This document shows positions 32,944 to 45,457 of a stretch of DNA of 64,000 bases, in pieces. The DNA is from Zygnema cylindricum (taxonomy: Eukaryota > Streptophyta > Zygnematophyceae > Zygnematales > Zygnemataceae). The number at the start of each line of letters is the position of its first letter. Position 1 is the first letter of the stretch. The DNA lies in assembly GCA_037447655.1 (NCBI GenBank), contig JBBHKE010000409.1, positions 108,616-172,615 on the forward strand, in the 5' to 3' direction. Under the pieces are notes generated by a model. The model saw only the letters and a program-made list of their open reading frames with translations, ran no database searches and had not been told where the DNA came from. The position numbers and the translations under genes were made by a program.

Positions 32944-33554
32944 CATGTTTCTTTTTTTTTTTATTCCTCCAAGTTTCCCAGCAATACGGAAAGTCTTTCT
33001 TTTTCTGCAATCTCGTGTGGCTGTTGATGGGACGTTTTTTGTGTTTGTTATGTCATGGTTCTTGGGTGTGTGACATGATATTATTAGAGTGTAAACTTGT
33101 TGAAAATATTACTATGTACAAATAGTTGTAGGTGTCTGTGGTTTTCTCTCTTCACACTAAAAACTGAGGCAGAGCAGTAGTGAAAGATGAAAGCATCTTT
33201 TACAATAAAAGAGAAGAGAATGTTGTATGGACTTTGTTTAAACTTCAATTATCATGCGTAAATAGGAATACTTTACTTTTTGGCAATTTTCTGGATCTAC
33301 ATCTGGATTTTATTTGTTCACAATATGAAATGGAGACCTTTTTTAGTCTCAAGAAGTCTCAAGAAGACCATGTGCTCATTAGTTACTTCATTTCTGAGCA
33401 TTTCAAAACCGCGAGACACTTGCATTTCCGTTCTTACATTATCATTCTTCTTCCTCGAAACAGTTCTAGACTGTTGAAGCAATCATATGCATCATATGAC
33501 TGGGTTCGTCGCGTATGACTGGGTGTGCTCATCGTGAATTGCCTCGTTGTGTAT
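32944..33554. other. CAP-D3 3' flank, no gene seen
   Basis: AT-rich DNA between the CAP-D3 stop and the retrotransposon 3' tail. It should include the CAP-D3 3' UTR. The plus frame at 33180-33518 has no recognisable content. Confidence 0.4.
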
Positions 33555-35065
33555 GCATTGTATAAATTTACTAATAACAAGAATAAAAAAAAAAAGGATG
33601 CTGACTTGATTAAAAAACGCGATGGTAAACCATCTGAGTCCATAGGAACAAAAGGAAGTAGCATTGCTAAAACTGAACAAACCACATGACTAGGGAATAA
33701 ACAAAAAGGAAAATCAAGGCAAAACCGACGAAAATACGAAAGAATGGCAGGGAAATCGAAAACACCCACAAAAGCAAAACCCCGCAAACAAAACATCAAA
33801 GGAAAAAACTAAAAAAAAACCCCAACATAACTAAAAATCTACGAAATGCAACCACGTGAGTCCCCAAATCCCGGAGGAGCACGAGGAGGAAGTTCCGGAA
33901 CACGCCGTCGATCCATAACGGCAATAGACGATCGAAGTAATATAGAAGCCAGCACCCGTTGTAGAGCCACGGAAAAACGTTGACGAAAAAAGGAAGTAAG
34001 GACTGAAACAGAAGGGCTCCCAGGTACCCGCCTCTCGAACGAGCGCCGACCACAAGAATGGAAAAACTCGTCCAAAGCCACACCCACACAACCAAATATC
34101 TTGACCGCCATCGGAATGAAGCCATCCATAGCGTCGCGACAGGCATAATCACGCTCCTTCCTTTTAGCCGCGTCACGGGGGGGCACTCCCACATGCCGAG
34201 CAGCTTGGTTGACGACTGTAGTTGAGGTAGGGTTAGCCAAAACAATGTCACCAAATGTACGACGCGCACCATCAAGTAATACAAGGTCAATCCGACGCGA
34301 AGGAATAATGAGAGAGACCTCCCGACGAACAGAAAATCCCCCCTCAGAAGCGATAGTAGCAATGGTGTCTCGAATCGTGTCGTGCGCCCGAATCAACTCG
34401 CCCCCGTGGGAGCAACGAAGCAAATGGACCCCGTTGGGCTCGAGAACGTGGCCACAGGAGCAAACAAGTGAGCCAAGCAAAGGTGGGTGAGGGAGGCCAA
34501 GCCGGAACCTAAAGGGCCGTCGTGAACTGAGCCGGGGTGAAACGAAGAGTAGATAAGATAGGGACAGCCAATAGCCAAGCTCCAGAGCCAGGTCCGCCAC
34601 AAGACAGGAAGCGCGCACACGAAGAATCGAAAGGAAGCGCCTCGAGAAGCTCGGATTTAATAGCGGTGACAACCCGATCAGAAATGGATTCCTGAACACG
34701 CGCAACTGATGTCGTAACAAGAGTGGAAAAAATCGGCATGTCCTCGATAGCAGCCGGATTAAGAGAACGTGATGCATCCAAAAGGGACTGTTGGAAGGCG
34801 AGCTCACCATCTGAAACACGGGGAACCACGGCTGCAAGAATAGGAGTGTCCCCAGCCAGAAAACGAGAGACAATAATGGAAGCAACAAGGCACCAACTTC
34901 CCAAATAGGCGGCTGGAGCAACACGCACCGTCGAGAGTAAACCCAAACCGCCAGCCGAGACAGGAAGAGAGGCATATTAACTCTACTGCATTTTTCTGTT
35001 GTGTTTAGAATGCCTTTCCACTGACGAGGAAAGAGGTGAATCAACTTCATGCCGTTTAGAACCAA
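33555..35065 (-). mobile_element. LINE-type retrotransposon, 3' fragment, frameshifted
   Basis: Minus-strand remnant of the C-terminal end of a non-LTR reverse transcriptase. An upstream frame (34946-34509) carries the LLSTVRVAPAAYLGSW and RFLSCGGPGSGAWL blocks typical of the region after the polymerase core. A second frame (about 34505-33839) carries a zinc knuckle CSCGHVL...HLLRC, then RRIDLVLLDG and FGDIVLANPTS, which fit a restriction-like endonuclease (PD-D/ExK) that would nick the target. The two frames are offset by one base near 34508, where the first frame ends in a stop, so the copy is dead. The polymerase core itself is absent. The 3' tail ends AT-rich near 33555. GC content and codon use differ from the neighbouring genes, as expected for an insertion. 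Confidence 0.8.
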
Positions 35066-36270
35066 AATAGCAAACCAATAATGCTACGAAGGCATTCCGT
35101 TCAATTCCTATCAAATCTCAAATTTAATCGTAAAAAAACCAGTACAGGTTGTTCTTCTCATACAAGTACTTAGCTAGTACATGGGAACAAAAGTAACAAA
35201 ACGCCAAGTATCACTATCTTCATAAAACTAGAGGATTCGAGGTTCAGCAAAGCAGCATTATTGCTACCGTAAACAAAATCTTAGTCCACAGTCACTCCAT
35301 CATCTCCTTTGTTGAATTTCAAAGAACAATTTTTCTTTTGAAGCACAAAATTTTCTGCAACTTCATATCTCCAGCTTTTCTCATAAATTATATAAAACAA
35401 TTTAAATTGTCAAAGTATCAGCCAGAGATTAAATGGCAGGCTTGTAGAAGGCTAAACCTTTGTATAAAATTGCAAAATAACCATAAAAGCCTGTGCAAAA
35501 AATTGACTCGAATCAGAATTTTCGGCTACACAATTTTTGAAACACATTCATGTTCCTCAACTGATCTGTACACCACAGGCTGACCTAATTTCTTATACCA
35601 CCAAAAGTCAATCACTAGTACAATACTGACTAGTGCAATTATTACTAGTAAAATGTTGACTAGTGCAATAATTACTATTACAAAATCGACTAGTACAATA
35701 TTGACTAATAAATAATCACTAGAACAATATTGACCTGATTTTCTACCAGCAAAAGCGTCAAATGAAATATTTTCTAAGTTTCCGCAAGCAAATGATATTT
35801 TTCTGAAGTCACCAGTAAAAAAATTAAATACTTTCAAGTCTCCACCGAAAACTTGTAACCGCAGCCTGTCTTGAGCAAAAATTTCCTCCCTCGCCCCAAA
35901 ATCCCAAAAAAGGACCTCTTTCCTCCTCTTTCCTCCTCTTTCCTCCTCTTTCCTCCTCTTTCCCTCTCTTTCTCCTCCTTGCCCTTCTCCCCTCCCTTCT
36001 CCTCCCTTCTCCTCTCTTCTCCCCTCTTTCCCTTCTTTCCCCCTCTTTCCCCCTCTTCCTTGCCTCGCAAAGACTTAAGAATAGTTCACATACCGCAAAA
36101 CAGCTTAAAAAATGGACCAATCTCAAAAAATGACATAATCTCCTCTTCCCTCCTTTTCATTGTCTCTATTTCTATTTTTCTGTCCTAAGCTCGCAACAAC
36201 GCCAAACCCTAAAAAAACCCTAAAAAGGACCAAAAATGTGAAATATTCCGTTACACCCCCCGTCGCCACA
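35066..36270. other. Intergenic stretch with short repeats
   Basis: Contains an ACTAGTACAATATTGACTAG minisatellite at about 35615-35740, a pyrimidine tract with CTTTCCTCCT units at about 35910-36060, and AAACCCTAA-like words at about 36203-36230 just beyond the acyltransferase stop. No supported gene. Confidence 0.55.
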
Positions 36271-39200
36271 CTAAGAATTGTTCACCGTACTAGGAGATAG
36301 GACGAAATACGGCCATGCCCATTGAATAAATGCTCTTAAAAAAATCGCTATTACCGCAATCCCTAAAAGGAGACGAACTCCTCCGGTATCTTTCAAAGCC
36401 CCGAAAACCCCAACTGCCGTCGCATAACCTCTTAACGGTTCTCTCCCAACGGTTTTCCATGACTGTATTGCGGCCAAACTGACAGCAGCAATAATGACAA
36501 AAGTCATAGGTAACCAATATCCCAACCAACCAATGAGCTTCCATTTCCCTCCCCCGAGACGATCTGCTATTGGTCGGTGGAGCTCGGGTTTTGACGGTTT
36601 TCGTGGGAGACTGTAATCACCGAGCATTACGGAAACGGAGTTTCTAAGATCATCCGTAAATTTCTGTTGAGCTAATCTCCTCTGAGCTCTCGTATTATTG
36701 TTTCCACCTTCTCTAACAGCATCATTAGTTATATAACTCTTTTGATCTCTTGTATTACTCTCACTTTCTCTCCTAACATCATTAGTCATTATAAGACTTT
36801 CTGGCGATTGCTGACCTTCTTTAGATGACGAAATTTTCAAATTTCTTGGAATTTTTGAAGAACTTGGTTGAATGAAAGGAACGGGAATATTAGTGGGAAT
36901 CACCGACTGAGGCTCAATAACTACAGAGTTTTCTATGGGATTAACAACAGGATTTCCTACAGGATTTCCCATAGGCATTTTTCCTTGAAAACTTTTGTCT
37001 GTTTCCCTAAGTTGACTAGCAATAGTTGTCGAGGTGGACTCGTTATCTGACAATACCATCTCCTCAAGGTAAGTTCTCATTTCTAAGGGGCTCCCAAATT
37101 GCACTTTCACTTTATGCCTGTGGGGAATAGTTCGTCCTTTGGGCAAAGCATCTAAAGTCCCCTGTAAAAGAGGGAAGCAAAAGTTCATAAATCATAAAAT
37201 CCACAAAAAAACCTTAACAACCCTAAAAACCTAAAAGAACCATTAAAACCCTGAAAGATCCGCAAATGGAAAATCACTCTCTTCCAACTAAAAATCGTAG
37301 ACAGACATACTGCATAAACACGGTCCTCGTACTTAAAGAAACTCTTAAGAGTTTCAGGAGTTTAAGAAAGTCTGCATTTTAGTCTGTAAACATTTGTATT
37401 CAAGCAGTGACCCGTCGGAGCTGAGATGAAAAGGAAAGTAAAGTCACCTAGACACTAAATTTTGCAGCATCCCTCTGTCTTCTCTCCTCTTTCCTCTCCC
37501 CTCTTCCCTATATCTACCCGCACACCCCCTCCTCTCCCATCTCCCTAATCTCCCATGTCTATTCTCTCTCCCCTCTCCTCTCTCTTGTTCAATTTTTTTT
37601 GCGAAGTTCAACCATGGAACCAACGGTTACACAGTAATAAAACGATGGTTTTTGACTCAAAATAATCAATTTATACGACTTGACCAGAAAAAAAGGCAAA
37701 AAGTCAACTCAAGCCCATATTGCAACCGCATACTTTCAATAAAGCCATATCTGAATGTCATAAGTCATGACAACACTGAAAGACATTTTTTTTTTAACAT
37801 TGCTTTATTTTTCTTCTTTCCATGTGTCAGTGTATAGGTCTCCCGATACAAGAATACATGGTGATGTTCTAATTCGAATGCGTGGTTTTTTTGACTCAAA
37901 AGCATACATTCATGTTAATAACGCTATTTGGTTAGGTGACTCATAATAAGCCATATTGCAAAACATAATTTTTTTAATTCTATTTGAAGTGCTAACGCTA
38001 TACTTCACTAACTATACAAGCGATGGATGGTGTAGTTCACCAGTGTTACGAAGTACAAAGTTTAAAGCTGGTCATTGATAAAATACATAACACTATCCAT
38101 GCGACAGAATCCACAAAGACATCATCCATGATGGTACAGAATCCACAAAGGTCCTCCAATGGACACATACCTTCACACATGCAGGAACCACAGGCACATC
38201 AAGCTTCTCTGACAAAAAGCTCACTCCTGACTTGAAGCGCTGTAAGGAACCATCTTTGGTCCTTGTACCCTCGGGGAAAATGACAATAGCGGACGGAGAC
38301 TCGGGAGTACTATTATCCTTAATATGTTGTATGACATCAACCTGAACAATGAAAACATGACGCCGCCATAATGTATTACATTTTTTATTATTTCTATCTA
38401 CTATTATGATGTAGCAATTATTACAATATAAGTAGTCTAATCACCCTCTGTTGTAAGATATCAACCTGAATAATGCACAATCATATGGCTACTATCATAT
38501 GGCTACTATCATATGGCTACTATTGTCTATTATATTATATACTGCCGTTATCTACTATTACATTACCTATTGTTGTTATAAAGCTATTATTACCACTAAA
38601 GTGGTATAATCATCCTACGCAGTATGACATCAACTTAAACAATGCACAAATGATAAAGCTACTATATAATAGCATTATGACAGTATAATACTGAACATTA
38701 GTGATAGTAATATAGCTACTATTATCACTAAAGAGGTGGTCAAATCATTCTGAGAGCCAAGCTGGAAAGCAAGTTCCATACCGATGTTTCCTAAATGGCG
38801 TTATATTCCTCAATAGGTACATTCACGCAAAACACCCATAGGAGGTCTCAGTCAAGTTGGAAATAATTGGAATGATTTATCTAAGAAACAAATACTTGAT
38901 CGAGGAATTGAAGGTAAATTGTTCTCTTTCCCAAATGAATCGCACAATGGGGCTTCTACAGTTTCGATAATTTGGATGTAGGTTCTACATTCATTTTACA
39001 CAAACAGGAACTGCCCATCGCTATCAGTGTTAATAATACTATTCAGTCGGGACTTTTTTCGGCAAATGTCATAAAAGTGTTGATAGCATTATTTAAAAAA
39101 GTGGACTGCAATCCGCCACATCTTCCTACAGAAAACTAGTATAATACATTTTAATTTGGCATTTACGCTAATATTTCCTGACACTGTGTTTTTTATTCAT

Positions 39201-42041
39201 ATCCTGCAATCTAATATGCCTGTGTTTTTTATTTTCTGGCACCCCTTGTTTCATGATAGTAGCCACATATATAAACAAAAGATTTGGTTTACCTGAGTGT
39301 CATCGGTTTAAAAAGGACATTTGAGTGATTGGGCATCACTCAAATGTCTTTTTAAACCTATAACACGTAAGTCAATTTCATTTCTTGTTTGTAATGTGCG
39401 GCTATCATATTTGAGTGATAGGGATAAGAAATAATGAATGCTTACCTCCCATTGTGAGAATCCTCGTCTGTTGAAAGGGATGACATGCATGAAGTTGCTG
39501 ACAAACCATGCCTGCGTAAAAACCAATCTTCCTTGAGAAACTCAAACGCAGTCTTGCAAAAAACTGCAGCAAGTGACGACAAAAAAAAACCATAAAAAGC
39601 CAGGAGAGGGAGAGAGAGAGGGGGGGAGGGAGAAAGAGAGCACAAGAACCATTCACGCTGAACTCTGGCATCAATCCTTTGCTTTCCGTCAAGTTTGGAA
39701 GCTTCTAAAGTTCCTTATGATGGTCTTGTTTCTGCACCTTGAATGGGTGAGAGAAGAATTCATGGGGTATTTTGACTCTTTAAAAGTAAAAACTAAAACA
39801 AATCAAAAACAATCTATAAGTTAAAAGTTATTTATGTACACCTTGACTGGATGAGAGAAAAAATAATCCCGGGCCCCTAGAGCATAGACATTCTTCACTC
39901 CTCCGGCCCAAGCAGCCACAAATAATGCTCCGCAGTCCAGATGACTCTGCGAATAAACAGCCAGCTACTGAGTACAGTTATTGATTATAAACAGAAACAG
40001 AAGCACAGGAAAGAACTGCTGAAATTATAAAAAAATAATAACAATAATTTCCCTCTTGGATTCCAAAATGCAGCACCAAAACGCCCTAAGTTAGCAAAAC
40101 AACGAGCTTATCCTTGTGGTTGTTTACGGAGTACGAAAAGCTTACAGAATGATTGGAGGCCAGAAAAAACATTCCGCGGTGTAGAGGTAGGTTCTCGATG
40201 CCATAAGTTTCCTGTCAATCGAGAGGATGTGAAATAAGGTGAAAAAAAATTACTGCAAAATGCACAGCCAATGCGAACGAAACCACTTTCTGTCATAAAA
40301 AGAGCATCAATGGAAATGAAAACTTCAGTGTCAGAAAACCACTTAAAAAAGAAATGAAAACATTAAATGTCAAAAAAGCCCTTTTTGTCTTAGAACAGCA
40401 TCAATGGCAATGAAAAAAGGGACATACGAATCACAGAGACAGAAAGTATTAGTACACCCATTACCAACCATAAAAGTAACAATTTAGATTCGAGATTCGC
40501 TATATTAAAGGTATTTTTTTCTTGTGTGAATTCTATATTTTTCTGCAAATCTGTTTGTAAGTTATTGGCCTTTTATGTAACCACATTTTATCCTAAAAAC
40601 AGTGTCAAACATTTTCAGGGGCACATGCGTTTCACAGACAAAAAATATGTGCATATCGATATTAGTGGACCTACTCAAGAAAAAAAGTATTCACATTGCT
40701 GACTCGAACTAGAAGGAGTAACTTGAATTGAATACAATTTGAAAGCTCTGTTCTCAGAGAAAAGTTGAATCAATAACAAACTTGAACGAAATACAAGCTT
40801 GAGTCGAACACAAACTTAATCAAAATCAACCTTGAATAATTAACAAACTTGAATCAAAAAAACATGACTCGAAAACAATTTTGAATCAAAAACAAACTTG
40901 AATCAAGAACAAACTTGAATCAAAAACAAACTTGAACCAAAATCAAATTTAAATCAAAAACAAACTTGAATCAAACACCTTGCCGCCGTGTAAAGGTTGA
41001 GAAAAATAATTCAACATGACATGGAGAAACAATGTCCTTCATCTAACTTTCATTCAAAAGCTATACGAGAGGAACAGGATACCAGTAATTCATAAAAGCG
41101 TCAATTTTTCTGTATAACCCCGAACAAAATCTTTAACATACCTGTACAAGCCATGTTTTGTACAACCAACTGCCAAAACACCAAAAGGCACTCAAAATGG
41201 CACCTTTCTCCACAATACGAACTCCATCTAAATCGAGCACACCTTCCTCCATTTTTTTTTCATTTCCATTTTGTAACTTTCTCTTCCGTCTAACAACCTC
41301 TTTGTTGATATTCTGGCTGTTACTGCTTGTTTTCTCAGATTTACAATCGCCTATAAGACTTGCTTCTTGAGCTTCAACCTTCACAGAAGTTTTCAAGTCT
41401 TTTTTTTTAAGCAGTTCTTCAACTCCAGTTACATTTGATGTTACATTTCTAGGTTTGTCTACAATTTGAAAAGAGCTGTTCAAGTTCAGCTTATCAGCAC
41501 TACTGTCGGGTTTTGAATAGGAGTCTTCTACTTCAAATTCGTCAGATAAATCATTTGAGGTTGTAAAAAAGGTTCCACTTTTTGATTCTGGTGTATTAGT
41601 TGATTCTGGTCTTACATCAACTTGTACGGCATTTGCTTGATCTTTCATGCTATTATTGTTAAAGCTTCTCCCAGCTTCATCTCCAGCAGCAATACAGCAG
41701 AAGCAAGTCCATGTTTTGTTTCTCTTTAACTGATTATGGTTAAGTTTGAAAGAAACATTTGCTCCCCTCTCCAAAACGAAACAGCTTGCATTCACAAAGT
41801 GAAGCTTATTAATTGCAGTAACACCACAATTTCCCCTGCCATGAGAGACGTATTTTTTTAAACTTAACTGTGAGTAACAAGGCCTCGTATTATTGGACAT
41901 GCTGGAGAATATACCAGCAGAGGCTTCCACGTGGCAACATTCTCTGAAATGTGTGGATTCCCTAATTTCTTTCATGTGAGATCTGCGAGATGCCAGTTCT
42001 TGCAACAGTAAACAAGATGACTTCGAAAAGCTCAAAGCCAT
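36271..42041 (-). CDS. PlsC/LPLAT-family acyltransferase, six exons
   Basis: Predicted membrane acyltransferase of the lysophosphatidate (1-acylglycerol-3-phosphate) acyltransferase superfamily. Exons on the minus strand: 42041-41142, 40211-40146, 39946-39842, 39511-39446, 38341-38171, 37161-36271, all phase 0, giving 732 residues. Motif I NHSSHLD (residues 320-326, catalytic His and Asp) is assembled across the exon 2/3 junction. Motif II is IPFNRRG (368-374) and motif III is VIFPEGTRT (399-407), followed by VPVVPA. The first exon (300 residues) starts MALSFSKSSCLLLQELASRR, Ser/Arg-rich and possibly a plastid transit peptide, then a low-complexity linker. The last exon has a polar linker with GNPVGNPVVNP repeats and two predicted membrane spans (about 647-668 and 695-720). 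At 732 residues it is about twice the length of standard plastid LPATs, so the exact substrate is uncertain. Introns hold copies of two of its splice junctions. Confidence 0.88.
38430..38760 (-). repeat. Array of copies of an LPLAT acceptor region
   Basis: The real junction (about 38327-38355, plus sense GTATGACATCAACCTGAACA) recurs as GTAAGATATCAACCTGAATA near 38454 and as GTATGACATCAACTTAAACA near 38622. The copies share extra flanks (CTAATCACCCTC / ATAATCATCCTAC). A partial third unit lies at about 38714-38757. In the coding sense these are CATTNTTCAGGTTGAT-like acceptor copies inside the preceding intron. Confidence 0.75.
39000..39180. mobile_element. Diverged copy of the TIR element at 46604-47118
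   Basis: Begins CTGCCCATCGCTATCAGTGT and shares AATACTATTCAG / GTATTTAAGGCAG-type, CCACATCTTCCTACA and TTNGGCATTTAC blocks in the same order with 46912-47092. It lies in an acyltransferase intron. No target duplication could be identified. Confidence 0.5.
39306..39359. repeat. Long near-perfect hairpin in an LPLAT intron
   Basis: Arms GGTTTAAAAAGGACATTTGA at 39306 and TCAAATGTCTTTTTAAACC at 39340, continuing to GTGAT/ATCAC, with a five-base loop and one unpaired G. It lies between exons 4 and 5. The word ATTTGAGTGAT occurs again near 39409. Confidence 0.85.
39730..39764 (-). repeat. Copy of the LPLAT exon 3 donor region
   Basis: Plus-sense GCACCTTGAATGGGTGAGAG at about 39735-39754 matches the real exon end TACACCTTGACTGGATGAGA at about 39837-39856. 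In coding sense the copy reads CTCTCACCCATTCAAG then GTGCAG, so a donor-like GT is retained 102 bp into the intron. Confidence 0.7.
40775..40985. repeat. AAAAACAAACTTGAATC minisatellite in LPLAT intron 1
   Basis: About a dozen units of 15-18 bp, commonest form AAAAACAAACTTGAATC, fairly uniform over the last half. Confidence 0.85.
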
Positions 42042-42541
42042 ACTGGACCTCCAAAAATCTTAAACAGAGTCCTCCTTCACACAATATGGTCAATACAAAA
42101 CTCTGTCATTGCTTTCAAAAATATTCGCATTAAGTTGCAAAGAGATTGCTTTTCGTGTGTTAAGTTGGTAGGGTCGGAAGTATATTTTCATTTATTGCTG
42201 CTTCTTATTACTCTCTGTCACTGCAGAAATGCTGTCAGAGCTGTGAAGTGTAAAGTTGAAAAGTTTTGCAGAGAGCGTCTGGTACTACAGTTTTTATGTA
42301 GAAAGTTACAACTTTATAGGGCTGACGCAGACTGGCTCGAAGGCGGGAAACGTGAGGCCAGTTTGAAACATTAGTTCAAAAATTCGACAGTACGGGATTG
42401 TAAACTAAAACTCGAGTTTTCATTTAGTTTGAAAAAGTGCCGTACAGTAAGAACTTTCTGTATTTATATAAGGAAACAAAACTGACCGCATCGGCCGATA
42501 TACAATTCGATTCCGCCACGTCGATGTGACTGACCGTAATC

Positions 42542-42821
42542 CAGAGGTCGCAATCGGGTACCGGAATCCGTACCAGATATATAACCTATCCGTACCCTAT
42601 CCGTACCCGACCGTCCGCGTCGGATCCGGAACGGATTCGGGTGCAGAATTCTGGGGGCCGGCCGAAACGGGTACGGCCGGGTACGGGTAGTCGCGTGAAA
42701 TCGAGTTTCGGTTAACATTTTTTTTCGTAAACGTGTATCGGGAACCGGGCAACAATTTAGGAGCTTGGCATAACCCAGTCAGGTTTTCGGGTATTTAAAA
42801 TTTTGACTTTTGCGACCTCCC
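42542..42821. mobile_element. hAT-like MITE with perfect 8-bp target duplication
   Basis: The left end CAGAGGTCGCAATCGG and right end TTTTGCGACCTCCC are inverted. CCGTAATC flanks both sides (42534-42541 and 42822-42829). An 8-bp duplication with CAG-type TIRs is the hAT signature. The interior is rich in GGGTACGG / CCGTACCC words. A related but less clear sequence begins CAGAGGTCGCAAACGGTC near 46101. No transposase. Confidence 0.85.
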
Positions 42822-42869
42822 CCGTAATCCTTTCAAACTGTAATTACTATTGTTGTACATCGAGGGCCA

Positions 42870-43240
42870 CTTGCCGAAATTTAATATGTACCCATTTTTG
42901 GGTACCCGATAATCGATAAATCGTCTCTATATATAGAAAAGCTGAATTTTGTGATAGATTACCGATTTATCGGATCAATATGTCGATATATTTAGATCGA
43001 AGAGGCGTTAGATTCCAAACCCCCCCACACCCCCTCTGGGGAGCGAGGGGGAGAGGGGTGTTTGTCGTATGGTTTTAGGTACATTATTTATGAACCGCAA
43101 TTGTACGAACCCCCACCTCTCAGCAAATACATCACACTAAATTTTGATGGTCCCATAGCAATATATCGAGCCCTCTAGCCGTCTAATATTAGATATATCG
43201 AATAGCTAATTTATCGCGATAAGAAAATTATCGATACATA
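42870..43240. mobile_element. Worn hAT-like sequence of the TATCGATATA type
   Basis: GGGTACCCGATAATCGATAA near 42901 and ATTATCGATACATAACAATA near 43228 resemble the ends of the elements at 5455 and 45458 but no clean TIR pair remains. The middle holds a C-rich patch and no frame. Confidence 0.45.
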
Positions 43241-45457
43241 ACAATAATAAAGACTTGTCTTGGCAACGTTTACAGTGGATAATAAGCCCCAAGGAGTTTG
43301 CTCGTCATTGTGTCTCCCTATGAAGTCGATTCATAAACTTGTTCCAACTGACAATTGTATCCGGATCAAGCCCCTCTTGCTTTATTCTCTTTCGTAGTCG
43401 TAATAGTACAAAAAACTAAGCAAACTTTGCCACTAATTTGAGATTGTCAATAACAACGATAAGGGGATTTACTGCGATGTTTTTTGGTTAACATGATGAG
43501 CTTATAGTTTGCATATTTTAGAGGATAAAAAATGGGAATGTCTCCTTTCTATATTATGGATTGGAATACATGTGGCTTTAATACGAGCAATTGATAAACT
43601 CAATATTTACTTCCCTTGTCATTTCAAGTGACCCCTCTACGTAGTTGTTTATTTGGTCTTTCATTAAATTGCTCAACTCATGCCAATAGCCTAAATTTTT
43701 AATTTACATGTCACACGTGTATATCTTTCTCTCTACAACTCAAGAATCGACCAACATCTTTGTTAAATTCAACAATTAAATGAGTACAATCCTAATGTAT
43801 ACGTAACTTGGGGTTTAAATTATGACTCGAGGTAAGTGTGACATTTTTTTTTTGTTGCTATACTTTTACATGCAACAAATTCCAGTTAAATCTAGAGGAA
43901 ATTGACACATAAAAAATTGTAGTGCTCTCCACCATTATCTTATGGTTTAATTTGATGTTCCTATAACCTCATTGTAAATACCATATTTGAAACGTGCAAT
44001 TTTTTTTAAGCTTTTATTATTAAGTTGTAATGGAAAAATACATTAAGGCTCAAAGGGCAATAATCTCAAATAATTGTTTAAGGATTTGAATAATAAAATT
44101 AAGATCAGCTAAGCTAATGAAACTACGTAAATTAGACAACGCAAAAACCCAAAAATGTATATAGCATAATAGATAGATGCGTTTTGAGAAGTTACGCTCG
44201 TGTGCAACGTCGCTTAAAATAATTTATGTGTCTCCTACTAAGTTGTGAGGATTAAATCACCAAGGTTCCATATTACATGACGCAAGAAGACCAAGCAAGC
44301 CTACAGAGAAAGCTTTACAAACCTACTGATTGGGGGCATAATGGGATAGTAAGAGGAGCTTCTTGATTGGCGTCATTCGAACGGCAATTTCATCCCTACT
44401 AGATCATGTGTCGCATTTTGTTATTCTCCATTGGAAAACGATACCTATAATCGCCCCACATTATGCAGGTAATGCACATTGTAATATGCCTTTAGTATGG
44501 AATGACCACGTACATTGTTTTCGATTGGTTTTCCCTCATTCGACAAGTGATTCACATTGTTGTGACAAACTAGCCAATAATTTCGTACACCCTAACAGGG
44601 AAATGACATGAGTGGTAGAATTTACTTTAACTAACTAACCAGTAATCGTCGTAATCGTTCAAAGAATTGTACAATTTGTACAGTTGTTTATGCAATTTGT
44701 TTACTATGATTAGCACCATTTTTTTGTTGACTCGGTTGGGCGAAGGCGTTCCAAACCGATCTAAACCGGTTTTTTTCCAACGGAATGGTTCGGTTTCGTT
44801 CGGTTCGGTTCGAGCAGGCCTAACGGTTTGAGCTGACGTATCGGACATCGTACGGCAAAGCAAAGTATACAGATTCATAATATAAAATACGTAGTAATTA
44901 ACCTACCAATGTGCGAAACAAGTGCTACTGTAATTGTCCGCTAAATTTGACGAAACACCATTTCAAGATTTCCGAAACCTATATTTTGCTTCGGTTTGAA
45001 GAGTTAGGTTCAGCAGAATCCAAGGCTTGGTTAGGATTGCAAATCTAAATTTCGTTTTCAAACTGTGAAACTGTACCGTTTGGTGAGGTCCACACCGGAA
45101 CCGAACCTAATTGAATCCGTACAAAATGGCCAGGAGATTTGTACAAGTGCATTAGCTAGGGTTTGAATTCCCATTTCCTACGCATTCTTAGGTCGCAAAC
45201 AGTACATCTATTTAAAGTCAACAAATGTGTAAACCGCACTAAAGAAGCAGGAGTGTAGTTTTTTCGGTGATGATGTCAGTCCAATGATTGTTATCCATAT
45301 CTTTGCTGAAAAAAAAGAGAAATAATTGCCGAACGTAAATCGATTTTAGGTTAGGAAGAGGTTGGACTTATCGTTTGGACTCTTAAAGAAAGACCTGCTA
45401 TTGGTTCAAAACTGACAAGCTTGTCATATGAAGTTATGAACTGACAATTGTAATTAC
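43241..45457. other. Repeat-rich intergenic DNA, no gene seen
   Basis: AT-rich. A GGTTCGGTTCGG-rich patch at about 44720-45130 resembles patches near 15400-15480 and 51900-52370 and is probably another small transposon family. No coding exon with splice support was found. Confidence 0.4.

Noticed and set aside
33434-33799. 121-codon minus frame
   Set aside because: It lies in the AT-rich 3' tail of the retroelement and has no recognisable content.
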